50,125 bases of DNA from Flavobacteriaceae bacterium (GTDB lineage Bacteria; Bacteroidota; Bacteroidia; Flavobacteriales; Flavobacteriaceae): contig PXFS01000151.1 in NCBI GenBank assembly GCA_003564185.1, positions 1 through 50,125 of the forward strand, read 5' to 3'. This document shows positions 8,883-17,145 of the stretch, one piece after another. Below the pieces are notes generated by a model, which saw nothing but the letters and a program-made list of their open reading frames with translations, made no database searches and was not told the origin of the DNA. The stretch's first letter is position 1, and each line of letters starts with the position of its first letter. Position numbers and translations under genes: made by a program.

Positions 8883-9536
8883 ATGAAATTTTTTATTGAC
8901 ACAGCAAATTTAAATCAAATTCGAGAAGCTCAAGACCTTGGTGTCCTGGATGGTGTTACAACTAACCCATCTTTAATGGCTAAAGAAGGTATTACAGGGA
9001 GGAAAAATATACTTCAGCATTATCTTGATATTTGTAACATTGTAGATGGAGACGTTTCAGCAGAAGTAGTTGCTACAGATTTTGATGGTATTGTTGAGGA
9101 AGGTACTGAGCTTGCAAAGCTCCACGACCAAATTGTTGTTAAAGTTCCTATGATTAAGGAAGGAGTAAAGGCCATTAAGTACTTCACAAGTAAAGGTATA
9201 AAAACCAATTGTACTTTGGTATTTTCTGCTGGTCAAGCCCTTTTAGCAGCTAAAGCAGGTGCAACATATGTTTCCCCATTTTTGGGTCGTTTAGATGACA
9301 TTTCTACAGACGGTTTAAATTTAATTGAAGAAATACGACTTATTTATGATAATTATGAATTTGAAACACAAATTTTAGCAGCTTCTATAAGACACACAAT
9401 GCATGTAATCAACTGTGCAAAACTTGGTGCAGATGTTATGACAGGACCATTATCCTCTATTGATGGACTATTAAAGCACCCATTAACCGATAGCGGATTA
9501 GCCAAATTTTTAGAAGATGCAAAATCTTTCATTTAA
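8883..9536 (+). CDS. tal: Transaldolase, small FSA/TalC-type
   Basis: This is a 217-residue TIM-barrel aldolase of the short transaldolase/fructose-6-phosphate aldolase family. The Schiff-base lysine is K87 in IVVKVPM. N-terminal FFIDTAN and GVTTNPSL are signature segments. Residue 61 (VSAEV) is Glu; true F6P aldolases (E. coli FsaA) have Gln there and TalC-type transaldolases have Glu, so transaldolase activity is favoured. With the transketolase next door it would recycle xylulose 5-phosphate into glycolysis. It lies 21 bases after the esterase gene and 11 before the transketolase N-subunit gene. Confidence 0.93.
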   Translation: MKFFIDTANLNQIREAQDLGVLDGVTTNPSLMAKEGITGRKNILQHYLDICNIVDGDVSAEVVATDFDGIVEEGTELAKLHDQIVVKVPMIKEGVKAIKYFTSKGIKTNCTLVFSAGQALLAAKAGATYVSPFLGRLDDISTDGLNLIEEIRLIYDNYEFETQILAASIRHTMHVINCAKLGADVMTGPLSSIDGLLKHPLTDSGLAKFLEDAKSFI

Positions 9537-9547
9537 TACTATAAATT

Positions 9548-10390
9548 ATGAAATTACAAGAATTAGAAGATTTTACTACACAAGTTAGAAGAGACATTTT
9601 AAGACAGGTACATAAAGTTAATTCTGGGCATCCAGGAGGTTCTTTAGGTTGTGCAGAGTTTTTTACAGTTTTGTATAAGGAAGTAATGGAGCATAACCCA
9701 AACTTTGATATGGATGGTAAAAATGAAGATTTATTTTTCTTATCTAATGGTCATATTTCTCCAGTATATTATAGTGTTTTAGCAAGATCTGGCTATTTTC
9801 CAGTAGAAGAACTGAATACATTTAGGCTTATAGATTCAAGGCTACAAGGACATCCAACTACGCATGAGGGTTTGCCAGGTGTTAGAATTGCTTCTGGTTC
9901 TTTAGGTCAAGGAATGTCTGTAGCCCTTGGAGCAGCTCAAGCTAAAAAGCTTAATAAAGACAAGCACCTTGTATATTCCTTGCACGGAGATGGAGAGCTT
10001 CAAGAAGGACAAAATTGGGAAGCTATCATGTATGCTGCTGGTAAAAAAGTAGATAATCTAATAGCAACTGTAGATTATAATGGTCAGCAGATAGATGGAA
10101 GCACAGATCAGGTTTTACCTTTAGGAGACCTTAAGCTAAAATTTGAGGCCTTTGGCTGGGAAGTTGTAGAAATAGAAGAAGGAAATAACATTGAGCATAT
10201 TATTAAAGGGCTTCAACTAGCCAAATCCAAAACAGGTCAAGGTAAACCCATTTGTGTTTTGTTGAAAACAGTGATGGGTAATGGAGTTGACTTTATGATG
10301 CATACCCATGCATGGCATGGCAAAGCGCCAAGCAATGAGCAACTTAAAGAAGCTTTGTCGCAAAACCCAGAAACTCTTGGGGATTATTAA
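9548..10390 (+). CDS. Transketolase, N-terminal (TPP-binding) subunit
   Basis: At 280 residues it covers only the pyrophosphate-binding domain of transketolase. Visible residues are H28 in SGHPGGSLG, the TPP/magnesium motif GDGELQEGQNWEA starting at 147, and N178 in DYNGQQIDG. The active-site loop is HAWHGKAPS. The chain stops where the pyrimidine domain would begin, and that domain is encoded by the next gene after 19 bases. Split transketolases are known in archaea, Firmicutes and some Bacteroidota. The two proteins should form one enzyme moving two-carbon units between xylulose 5-phosphate and ribose 5-phosphate or erythrose 4-phosphate. Confidence 0.95.
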   Translation: MKLQELEDFTTQVRRDILRQVHKVNSGHPGGSLGCAEFFTVLYKEVMEHNPNFDMDGKNEDLFFLSNGHISPVYYSVLARSGYFPVEELNTFRLIDSRLQGHPTTHEGLPGVRIASGSLGQGMSVALGAAQAKKLNKDKHLVYSLHGDGELQEGQNWEAIMYAAGKKVDNLIATVDYNGQQIDGSTDQVLPLGDLKLKFEAFGWEVVEIEEGNNIEHIIKGLQLAKSKTGQGKPICVLLKTVMGNGVDFMMHTHAWHGKAPSNEQLKEALSQNPETLGDY

Positions 10391-10409
10391 ATTATAATTT
10401 TAAATTATC

Positions 10410-11372
10410 ATGAAAAAATATATAGATACAGGAAAAAAAGATACAAGATCTGGTTTTGGGGATGGACTTACAGAGCTTGGAAGAACACATCCAAATGTGG
10501 TTGCACTTTGTGCAGATCTTGTAGGGTCACTAAAAATGCAAGATTTTATTGATGAAAACCCAGAACGTTTCTTTCAAGTTGGGATTGCAGAAGCTAACAT
10601 GGTAGGGATTTCTGCTGGTTTAACCATTGGTGGAAAAATTCCATTTGCAGGTACCTTTGCAAATTTTGCAACTGGTCGCGTTTATGATCAAATTAGACAA
10701 TCCGTTGCGTATTCTGGTAAAAATGTTAAAATTTGCGCTAGTCATTCAGGAGTAACTTTGGGTGAAGATGGTGCAACTCACCAAATTCTCGAAGATATTG
10801 GTTTGATGAAAATGCTACCAGGTATGACAGTAATTAATACATGTGATTATAATCAAACCAAAGCAGCTACCTTGGCTATTGCAGATTACAATGGTCCAGT
10901 ATACTTGCGTTTTGGAAGACCAAAAGTAGCTAACTTTACACCTGAGAACCAAACTTTTGAAATAGGTAAAGCAGTTCAATTGTACGAGGGAAATGATGTT
11001 ACTATCATAGCTACTGGACATCTTGTATGGGAAGCTGTACAAGCTGCGCAGGTTTTAGCAGAAAAAGGTATAAGCGCAGAAGTAATTAATATACACACCA
11101 TCAAACCATTAGATGAAAAAGCTGTTTTAGCTTCTGTTGCTAAAACAGGAGCTGTAGTAACTGCTGAAGAGCATAATTATTTAGGAGGATTAGGAGAAAG
11201 TGTTGCGCGTACACTTGCAATGAATAATCCAGCTCCACAGGAATTTGTGGCTACTCAAGACACCTTTGGGGAAAGCGGAACACCTGATCAACTTTTTGAA
11301 AAGTATGGTCTTAATTCTTCAGCTATAGTTGAAAAAGCTTTAAAAGTGTTGAAAAGAAAAAAGGACATTTAA
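10410..11372 (+). CDS. Transketolase, C-terminal (pyrimidine-binding) subunit
   Basis: This is the 320-residue partner of the preceding subunit. The catalytic glutamate that activates the TPP aminopyrimidine is E61 in VGIAEANMVGISAGL. The phosphate-handling segment SHSGVTLGEDGATHQ and the C-terminal domain (about 190-320, ending near FGESGTPDQLFEKYGL) are complete. It has its own ATG and a 19-base spacer in which no TPP-domain coding sequence is missing, so the split is genuine and not a frameshift. It is the last gene of the xylose plus-strand operon. Confidence 0.95.
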   Translation: MKKYIDTGKKDTRSGFGDGLTELGRTHPNVVALCADLVGSLKMQDFIDENPERFFQVGIAEANMVGISAGLTIGGKIPFAGTFANFATGRVYDQIRQSVAYSGKNVKICASHSGVTLGEDGATHQILEDIGLMKMLPGMTVINTCDYNQTKAATLAIADYNGPVYLRFGRPKVANFTPENQTFEIGKAVQLYEGNDVTIIATGHLVWEAVQAAQVLAEKGISAEVINIHTIKPLDEKAVLASVAKTGAVVTAEEHNYLGGLGESVARTLAMNNPAPQEFVATQDTFGESGTPDQLFEKYGLNSSAIVEKALKVLKRKKDI

Positions 11373-11403
11373 TGCGGTAATTTCAATTGATAGATGCTAT
11401 TAT

Positions 11404-11520
11404 ATGCTAGTAAATGGCTTTTGGTGGGCTTTATTATTTAGTGTTTTATTGTCATTTATTCAGTCGTTGGTAAGGTCTGGTGCTAATAAAATGGATCAAG
11501 GGAATCAGTCTTTAAGATAG
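11404..11520 (+). pseudogene. Remnant of a holin-like (PF04020-type) four-helix membrane protein
   Basis: A 38-codon frame reads NGFWWALLFSVLLSFIQSLV in its middle, which looks like the last transmembrane helix of the small 'phage holin family 4' membrane proteins common on Bacteroidota chromosomes. The frame is closed upstream by a stop at 11350-11352, and the first three helices are absent. It is therefore best read as a degraded C-terminal fragment. It sits between the transketolase operon and the rhodopsin terminator. A short functional single-helix peptide cannot be excluded. Confidence 0.5.
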
Positions 11521-11532
11521 TGTTAAATAGCA

Positions 11533-11563
11533 AAAGCCGCCTTATTTTAAGTAAGGCGGCTTT
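11533..11563. terminator. Bidirectional terminator between the transketolase operon and the rhodopsin gene
   Basis: A perfect 12-bp stem (AAAGCCGCCTTA 11533-11544, TAAGGCGGCTTT 11552-11563) with a 7-base loop, A-rich on one side and T-rich on the other, is usable from both strands. Confidence 0.9.
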
Positions 11564-11582
11564 ATTATTAAAGTTACATATT

Positions 11583-12419
11583 TTAAATTTCTTCCTTATA
11601 ACCTTCATGTTTACTCAATATTTGAGCAACTTGAGTAAGTAAAATACCATAGATTACTTTTGAAGAAACATCGGCAATTGTATAAGTCATTTGTCTTCCA
11701 ACAACTCCAGACTCATTGAAGAAGCCTCCTTCAATACCAATTAGGTGTGGCATTAAATAAGCGCCTGGGTATAAAAACCAGGATACCAGAAATAGTACCC
11801 ATATACCTTGTAATGTTTTTTGAGCTTTTTCAGGAATTCCTTCCTTACCTTCTTTAATTACTTTATTCATTAAAAATAAAATATGGAAAAAGAAAGCAGT
11901 AGATATAGCACCCCACACAAAAAAGGCGGTTAAATCTGTTACTTCGTAAAATTGACCAATGTAACCTGTAATAATCATCATAGCTCCTGAAAACCAAAAT
12001 TGATTTCTTATACTACTAAATTTTGATTTAGTTAAGGTTACTACAAATAAAATTTGGAATAATAACATAGGCACATCAATTAACCAATTGAGGTATCTAT
12101 ACCCATTATTAAATAAATCTGCATCAGCGCCTAAAAAATACAAACCTTTTTCTGCATCAAATACAAAGCTATCTGTCCAATTATTGGCTTGTGCATATAA
12201 CAATAAGAATGCAGATACCATTACTACAACTGATAAAACTGAAGAAGTCCTATACTTCGGTGCAACAGTTTTAATTGTTAGTATAAAATAAAATAACCCC
12301 GCTAGCATTACTGCATAGCCAAGAGTTAAAACGTGAGCTACCATTTGATATGCCATCTCACTAAATCCTTGTTCTTGACCAATGTAATTTTCAAAGGTCG
12401 CATTTCCTAATTCAAACAT
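11583..12419 (-). CDS. Light-driven sodium pump rhodopsin (NDQ type, KR2-like)
   Basis: This is a seven-helix microbial rhodopsin of 278 residues. Retinal would bind K254 in DVSSKVIYG, with D250 beside it. Helix C reads RYLNWLIDVPMLLFQ, giving the NDQ triad N111, D115, Q122 (KR2 N112, D116, Q123) that defines outward sodium pumps. E10, S69, D101, R108 and Q156, which match functional KR2 residues, are also conserved. Compared with recalled KR2, the cytoplasmic selectivity-filter positions differ: KR2 N61 is S60 here and KR2 G263 is T262. No carotenoid-cleaving blh gene is in this window, so retinal synthesis must be encoded elsewhere. It is monocistronic, with a strong terminator at 11533-11563. 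Confidence 0.96.
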   Translation of the reverse strand: MFELGNATFENYIGQEQGFSEMAYQMVAHVLTLGYAVMLAGLFYFILTIKTVAPKYRTSSVLSVVVMVSAFLLLYAQANNWTDSFVFDAEKGLYFLGADADLFNNGYRYLNWLIDVPMLLFQILFVVTLTKSKFSSIRNQFWFSGAMMIITGYIGQFYEVTDLTAFFVWGAISTAFFFHILFLMNKVIKEGKEGIPEKAQKTLQGIWVLFLVSWFLYPGAYLMPHLIGIEGGFFNESGVVGRQMTYTIADVSSKVIYGILLTQVAQILSKHEGYKEEI

Positions 12420-12510
12420 AGCAATTTTTGATTATTTGGTTTAACATTGCTAAATTTATATTTATAATTATGATTATTTATTAAAAAAATTAAAAATGAT
12501 AATGAATATG

Positions 12511-12545
12511 TTTGTTATATTGAATAATTAACAATTAATAACAAA
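12511..12545. promoter_or_regulatory. Long dyad in the rhodopsin-aspS intergenic region
   Basis: TTTGTTATATTG (12511-12522) is mirrored by CAAT (12532-12535) and ATAACAAA (12538-12545), a 12-bp dyad broken by a 2-base bulge. It lies 92-126 bases upstream of the rhodopsin start in a 279-base very AT-rich gap. It may be a regulator site or chance in AT-rich DNA. Confidence 0.3.
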
Positions 12546-12670
12546 ATGTTTAAAAGCAATACTATTAGTTTTAGTTAATTCTTGAATTATATATTTACTT
12601 AGTTGTCTAAGATCACGCTAGGCAATTTGATTTATTTCAATAAAAACACAAAAAAGAAGTTATATCTTAC

Positions 12671-12678
12671 TATTTTTG
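12671..12678 (+). promoter_or_regulatory. -7 box of aspS
   Basis: TATTTTTG matches TAnnTTTG fully, 20 bases before the ATG. No TTG is seen at the ideal -33 distance. Confidence 0.5.
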
Positions 12679-12698
12679 CGCTTTCAAAATAAGTTTTC

Positions 12699-14462
12699 AT
12701 GTACAGAAGTCATACCAATGGAGAATTAAGAGCTTCACATATCAATCAACAAGTAACACTGTCAGGGTGGGTTCAAAAGTCTAGGGATAAAGGTTTTATT
12801 GTTTGGGTAGATTTAAGAGATCGCTACGGCATTACTCAATTAGTTTTTGATGCAGAAAGAACGGCTGAAAAAATTATGGAAAAAGCCCGTAAGCTTCATC
12901 GAGAATTTGTTATTCAAGTAAAGGGTAAAGTAATTGAACGCGAATCTAAAAACGCCTCTATCCCAACTGGTGAAATTGAAGTTTTAGTAGAAGATTTAGT
13001 TATTTTAAATGAAGCTAAAAACCCTCCTTTTACCATAGAAGACAAAACCGACGGGGGTGAAGATTTACGAATGAAGTACCGTTACTTAGATATTCGAAGA
13101 AATCCGGTAAAAAACAAACTTATTTTTAGAAGTAAAGTTGCTTCAGCAATTAGAAACTACCTCACCGAACAGGAATTTATTGAAGTAGAAACACCCTATC
13201 TCATTAAATCTACGCCCGAAGGTGCGCGAGATTTTGTAGTACCAAGTAGAATGAACGAAGGGCAATTTTACGCTTTACCACAATCGCCACAAACCTTCAA
13301 ACAACTCTTAATGGTAGGTGGAATGGATAAGTATTTTCAGCTGGTAAAATGTTTTAGAGATGAAGATTTAAGGGCCGATAGACAGCCTGAGTTTACTCAA
13401 ATTGACTGTGAAATGGCTTTTGTTGAACAAGAAGATATTTTACAGACATTTGAAGGTCTTACTAAACATTTATTGAAGCAAATTAATGGCGTTGAAGTGA
13501 ATCATTTCCCGAGAATGACCTACGATGAAGCAATGAAAACCTACGGAAACGACAAACCTGATATTAGGTTTGGGATGAAGTTTGGCGAATTAAATGAGCT
13601 TAGTCAGCACAAAGATTTTAAGGTATTTAATGAAGCAGAATTGGTTGTTGGAATTGCTGTTCCTGGGGGGGCTTCAAAAAGTAGAAAGGAAATAGATCAA
13701 CTAATTAAATGGGTACAACGACCTCAAGTAGGAGCTAAAGGAATGGTTTATGTAAAGTGTAACGAGGACGGGAGCTATAAATCTTCGGTAGATAAATTTT
13801 ACAACCAAGATGATTTACGAGCTTGGGCAGAAAAGACCAACGCTAAGCCTGGCGACTTAATTTGCGTGCTATCTGGTGAGGCCAACAAAACCAGAGCCCA
13901 ACTTTCTGCTTTACGAATGGAATTAGCTGAACAATTAGGTTTTAGAAAACCCAATGAGTTTGCTCCTTTATGGGTAGTTGATTTTCCTCTTTTAGAATGG
14001 GATGAAGAAACTGAACGTTTTCATGCTATGCATCATCCATTCACTTCGCCTAAAAAAGAAGATATAGCCTTATTGGCTACTGCCCGAGGAAAGGTGAGAG
14101 CAAATGCCTATGATTTAGTCTTAAATGGAAATGAAATTGGTGGAGGTTCTATTCGTATTCATGACCAAAAAACACAGGCCATGATGTTTGATTACTTAGG
14201 ATTTACCCCTGAAGAAGCTCAAGCACAATTTGGCTTTTTAATGGATGCCTTCCAGTATGGAGCGCCACCACACGGTGGAATTGCCTTTGGATTTGATCGA
14301 TTAGTAGCTATTTTAGGAGGACAGGAAAGTATTCGAGATTATATCGCATTCCCAAAAAATAACTCGGGAAGAGACGTCATGATTGATGCCCCAGCTAATA
14401 TTGATCAAGAACAGCTAAAAGAGTTAGCTTTAAAATTAGATGTTTCTAAGCCTCAAGGTTAG
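12699..14462 (+). CDS. aspS: Aspartate--tRNA ligase
   Basis: This is a class II aminoacyl-tRNA synthetase of 587 residues, the long bacterial form with a GAD insertion domain (about 285-420). The N-terminal OB-fold anticodon domain ([24 protein letters not shown]) is followed by motif 2 ([18 protein letters not shown]) and motif 3 ([15 protein letters not shown]). Both are intact. It charges tRNA-Asp; whether it also charges tRNA-Asn is unlikely to matter because asnS is present in the same window. It appears to be transcribed alone. Confidence 0.98.
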   Translation: MYRSHTNGELRASHINQQVTLSGWVQKSRDKGFIVWVDLRDRYGITQLVFDAERTAEKIMEKARKLHREFVIQVKGKVIERESKNASIPTGEIEVLVEDLVILNEAKNPPFTIEDKTDGGEDLRMKYRYLDIRRNPVKNKLIFRSKVASAIRNYLTEQEFIEVETPYLIKSTPEGARDFVVPSRMNEGQFYALPQSPQTFKQLLMVGGMDKYFQLVKCFRDEDLRADRQPEFTQIDCEMAFVEQEDILQTFEGLTKHLLKQINGVEVNHFPRMTYDEAMKTYGNDKPDIRFGMKFGELNELSQHKDFKVFNEAELVVGIAVPGGASKSRKEIDQLIKWVQRPQVGAKGMVYVKCNEDGSYKSSVDKFYNQDDLRAWAEKTNAKPGDLICVLSGEANKTRAQLSALRMELAEQLGFRKPNEFAPLWVVDFPLLEWDEETERFHAMHHPFTSPKKEDIALLATARGKVRANAYDLVLNGNEIGGGSIRIHDQKTQAMMFDYLGFTPEEAQAQFGFLMDAFQYGAPPHGGIAFGFDRLVAILGGQESIRDYIAFPKNNSGRDVMIDAPANIDQEQLKELALKLDVSKPQG

Positions 14463-14509
14463 TTAGTTTTATTAGCAAGCTTAATAACATTCTTTCGGAC
14501 TTAAATTTT

Positions 14510-14532
14510 AGCTAAATAACCTATATTTAGCT
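14510..14532 (+). terminator. Hairpin after aspS
   Basis: A 9-bp perfect stem, AGCTAAATA (14510-14518) and TATTTAGCT (14524-14532), with a 5-base loop. It has low GC and no clear T tract, so terminator function is uncertain. Confidence 0.3.
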
Positions 14533-14543
14533 GAGGCCAGATT

Positions 14544-14551
14544 TATATTTG
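14544..14551 (+). promoter_or_regulatory. -7 box of the metallophosphoesterase gene
   Basis: TATATTTG fully matches TAnnTTTG and ends 11 bases before the ATG, predicting a leader of only a few bases. Confidence 0.55.
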
Positions 14552-14562
14552 TCCAAAAAAAT

Positions 14563-15777
14563 ATGCGTTGGATTATCCCGCTAATCATTTATATCGCTTT
14601 AGAAGTATATGCCTATCAAGCGCTTAGGACTTTAGTCAAATCAAAATACCTAGTTGCAGGATATATTTTATTAAGTGTAGCGGTTATTGGAATTATGATT
14701 TACGGTTTTAATAAACCTGCTGAAGGGGGTACTTTTACAGGAATTAGAGCCTATTCTATAGGATTTTTTTTGAGTTTAATGAGTCTAAAACTTGTACTTG
14801 TTTTTGGCATGTTCCTAGAAGATATCATTCGGTTTTTTCAAGCGCTTTTTAATTTATCTACAACTACTAACGCAAAGTTTAACTTACCTGCTAGAAGAAA
14901 ATTTATAAGTCAAATTGCCTTAGGTGTTGGAGCAATCCCATTTTTGAGTTTGTTGTATGGAATGTATAAAGGGAAGTACAATTATAAAGTTTTGAAATAT
15001 GAATTAGCTTTTGAAGATTTACCTTCAGCATTTGATGGATTTACATTGACTCAGATTTCAGATATCCATAGTGGGAGTTTTGATAATGAAGAAAAAGTTA
15101 AGTACGGAATAGATTTAATTAATCAACAGTCCAGCGATGTGGTCTTGTTTACAGGCGATTTGGTAAATAATACTTCACAAGAAATGGAGGGGTGGAAATC
15201 TGTATTTAAAAATATTAAAGCAAGAAATGGCGTTTATTCAGTTTTAGGGAACCATGATTATGGCGATTATTATTCATGGAACTCAAAAACTGAAAAGAAA
15301 AGAAACTTTAAACGTTTAAAAGAAATCCAAAAAGAAATGGGATGGCGTTTATTATTGGATGAGAGTATAAGTTTAGAAAAAGATAATCAAAAAATTCACC
15401 TTGTTGGTGTAGAAAACTGGGGAAAAGGGGGTTTTCAACAAAAAGGTGAAATTGATAAAGCGTCTCAATATTTAATTTCATCTGACTTTAAAATTTTACT
15501 TTCACATGACCCTTCTCATTGGGATGAAATCATTAAAAATCACCCTAAAAACTTTCAGCTTACCCTTAGTGGGCATACTCATGGCATGCAATTTGGGATT
15601 GAGATTCCTGGATGGTTGAAATGGTCTCCAGTACAATTTAGGTATCCACAATGGGCTGGGGTATACAAGGAAAATAACAGGTTCTTGCATGTGAACAGAG
15701 GTTTTGGTTTTTTAGCTTATCCAGGGAGGGTAGGCATGTGGCCAGAAATCACAGTAATTAAGCTGAAGAAAGCCTAG
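14563..15777 (+). CDS. Membrane-anchored metallophosphoesterase
   Basis: This is a 404-residue protein with three or four N-terminal hydrophobic segments (about 2-22, 30-50, 65-90, 115-132) followed by a calcineurin-like phosphoesterase domain. The dinuclear metal-site motifs occur in order: ISDIHSG, FTGDLVN, LGNHDYG, LLSHDP and LSGHTHG. All expected Asp, Asn and His ligands are present. The family (YkuE/YaeI-like) includes membrane phospholipid or UDP-diacylglucosamine hydrolases. The substrate here is unknown. Its stop lies 7 bases from the convergent radA stop. Confidence 0.9.
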   Translation: MRWIIPLIIYIALEVYAYQALRTLVKSKYLVAGYILLSVAVIGIMIYGFNKPAEGGTFTGIRAYSIGFFLSLMSLKLVLVFGMFLEDIIRFFQALFNLSTTTNAKFNLPARRKFISQIALGVGAIPFLSLLYGMYKGKYNYKVLKYELAFEDLPSAFDGFTLTQISDIHSGSFDNEEKVKYGIDLINQQSSDVVLFTGDLVNNTSQEMEGWKSVFKNIKARNGVYSVLGNHDYGDYYSWNSKTEKKRNFKRLKEIQKEMGWRLLLDESISLEKDNQKIHLVGVENWGKGGFQQKGEIDKASQYLISSDFKILLSHDPSHWDEIIKNHPKNFQLTLSGHTHGMQFGIEIPGWLKWSPVQFRYPQWAGVYKENNRFLHVNRGFGFLAYPGRVGMWPEITVIKLKKA

Positions 15778-15784
15778 CAAGTAA

Positions 15785-17143
15785 TTAAAAAAGGAAATCT
15801 ACTACATCTTCAATCTTACCAATTCTTTTGATTTGAATTTTAAAGTCTTTTTTCGGGATTTTAGAATCTTTGCTAATTACAATAGTTGTAAAACCAAGCT
15901 TTTCAGCTTCAATAATTCGTTGTTCAGCTTTACTAACAGGTCTAATTTCGCCAGCCAGTCCAATTTCAGCAGCAAAACAAATATGGTTTGGTATGGGTTC
16001 GTCCTCATTAGAGGATAAAATAGCTGCAATAACTGCCAAGTCTATTGCGGGATCATCAACACTTATCCCGCCTGTAATATTTAAAAAAACATCTTTAGTT
16101 CCTAGTTTAAATCCTGCTCTTTTTTCTAAAACAGCTAAAAGCATATTTAAACGTTTTGCATTATAGCCAGTAGCAGAGCGCTGCGGAGTGCCATATACTG
16201 CAGAACTTACTAAGGCTTGAATTTCTATCATCAAAGGCCTAATTCCTTCTATAGTTGCTGCTACTGCAGTTCCACTAAGATCTTCCGCATTTTTTGAAAT
16301 AAGAATTTCGGAAGGATTGCTTACTTCACGCAAACCGCTAGCGTACATTTCATATATGCCAAGTTCATGCGTTGATCCAAACCTGTTTTTATGAGCACGA
16401 AGAATTCTATATACATGTTTTCTGTCGCCTTCAAATTGTAAGACAGTATCTACCATATGCTCCAATACTTTTGGACCTGCTATGCTTCCTTCTTTGTTGA
16501 TATGGCCTATTAAAATGACAGGTATTTGAGAAGATTTTGCAAATTGAATTAATTCGGAAGTGCATTCTCTAATTTGAGAAACACTACCTGATGAGCTTTC
16601 AATATGTGAAGTATGCAAGGTTTGTATAGAATCAATCACCACTATTTCTGGTGATGTAGCTTTAATTTGTTGAAATATATTTTCTGTTCCAGTTTCAGAG
16701 AGTATAAAACAATTGGCCTGCTGATTATTAATTCTATCTGCCCTCATTTTTATTTGCTGTAGGCTTTCTTCGCCTGAAACGTATAGTGTCTTGTAGGGCA
16801 GTTTAAGAGTTATTTGAAGTAATAAGGTACTTTTACCTATACCAGGTTCACCGCCAAGTAAAGTTAATGAGCCTGGAACAATTCCACCACCTAAAACCCG
16901 ATTAAATTCTTCATCAAAAGTCTTTAACCGAATTTCTTCAGTGACTTCTATTTCTTGAATTTTTTGGGGTTTAGCAATTTTTTTTGAATGTTTAGTACTA
17001 GCTTCCCACGACTTAATGGGTTCTTTGTCAATAATTTCTTCCACTAAAGTATTCCATTCTTTGCATGAATTACATTGTCCTTGCCATTTAGCGTATTGTG
17101 CTCCACAGTTTTGACAAAAAAAAGCAGTTTTAGTTTTCGCCAT
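15785..17143 (-). CDS. radA: DNA repair protein RadA
   Basis: This is a RecA-like branch-migration factor of 452 residues (homologous recombination). It has an N-terminal zinc finger (C10, C13, C24, C27), Walker A GGEPGIGKST (97-106), Walker B VVIDSIQT, the RadA-specific KNRFGST motif, and a C-terminal Lon-like domain (about 310-452). All motifs are intact. The ATG is 2 bases after the stop of the hydrolase gene, making it the last gene of the panC-led operon. Confidence 0.97.
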   Translation of the reverse strand: MAKTKTAFFCQNCGAQYAKWQGQCNSCKEWNTLVEEIIDKEPIKSWEASTKHSKKIAKPQKIQEIEVTEEIRLKTFDEEFNRVLGGGIVPGSLTLLGGEPGIGKSTLLLQITLKLPYKTLYVSGEESLQQIKMRADRINNQQANCFILSETGTENIFQQIKATSPEIVVIDSIQTLHTSHIESSSGSVSQIRECTSELIQFAKSSQIPVILIGHINKEGSIAGPKVLEHMVDTVLQFEGDRKHVYRILRAHKNRFGSTHELGIYEMYASGLREVSNPSEILISKNAEDLSGTAVAATIEGIRPLMIEIQALVSSAVYGTPQRSATGYNAKRLNMLLAVLEKRAGFKLGTKDVFLNITGGISVDDPAIDLAVIAAILSSNEDEPIPNHICFAAEIGLAGEIRPVSKAEQRIIEAEKLGFTTIVISKDSKIPKKDFKIQIKRIGKIEDVVDFLF

Positions 17144-17145
17144 AG

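Noticed and set aside
9548-11372. Frameshifted single transketolase
   Set aside because: Each half has its own start and complete domain boundary, and two-subunit transketolases are known.
11404-11520. Evidence for a prophage (holin)
   Set aside because: The related family is mostly chromosomal membrane proteins and no other phage gene is near.
11583-12419. Proton-pumping proteorhodopsin
   Set aside because: Helix C has NDQ, not the DTE/DTD triad of proton pumps, and the rest follows KR2 closely.
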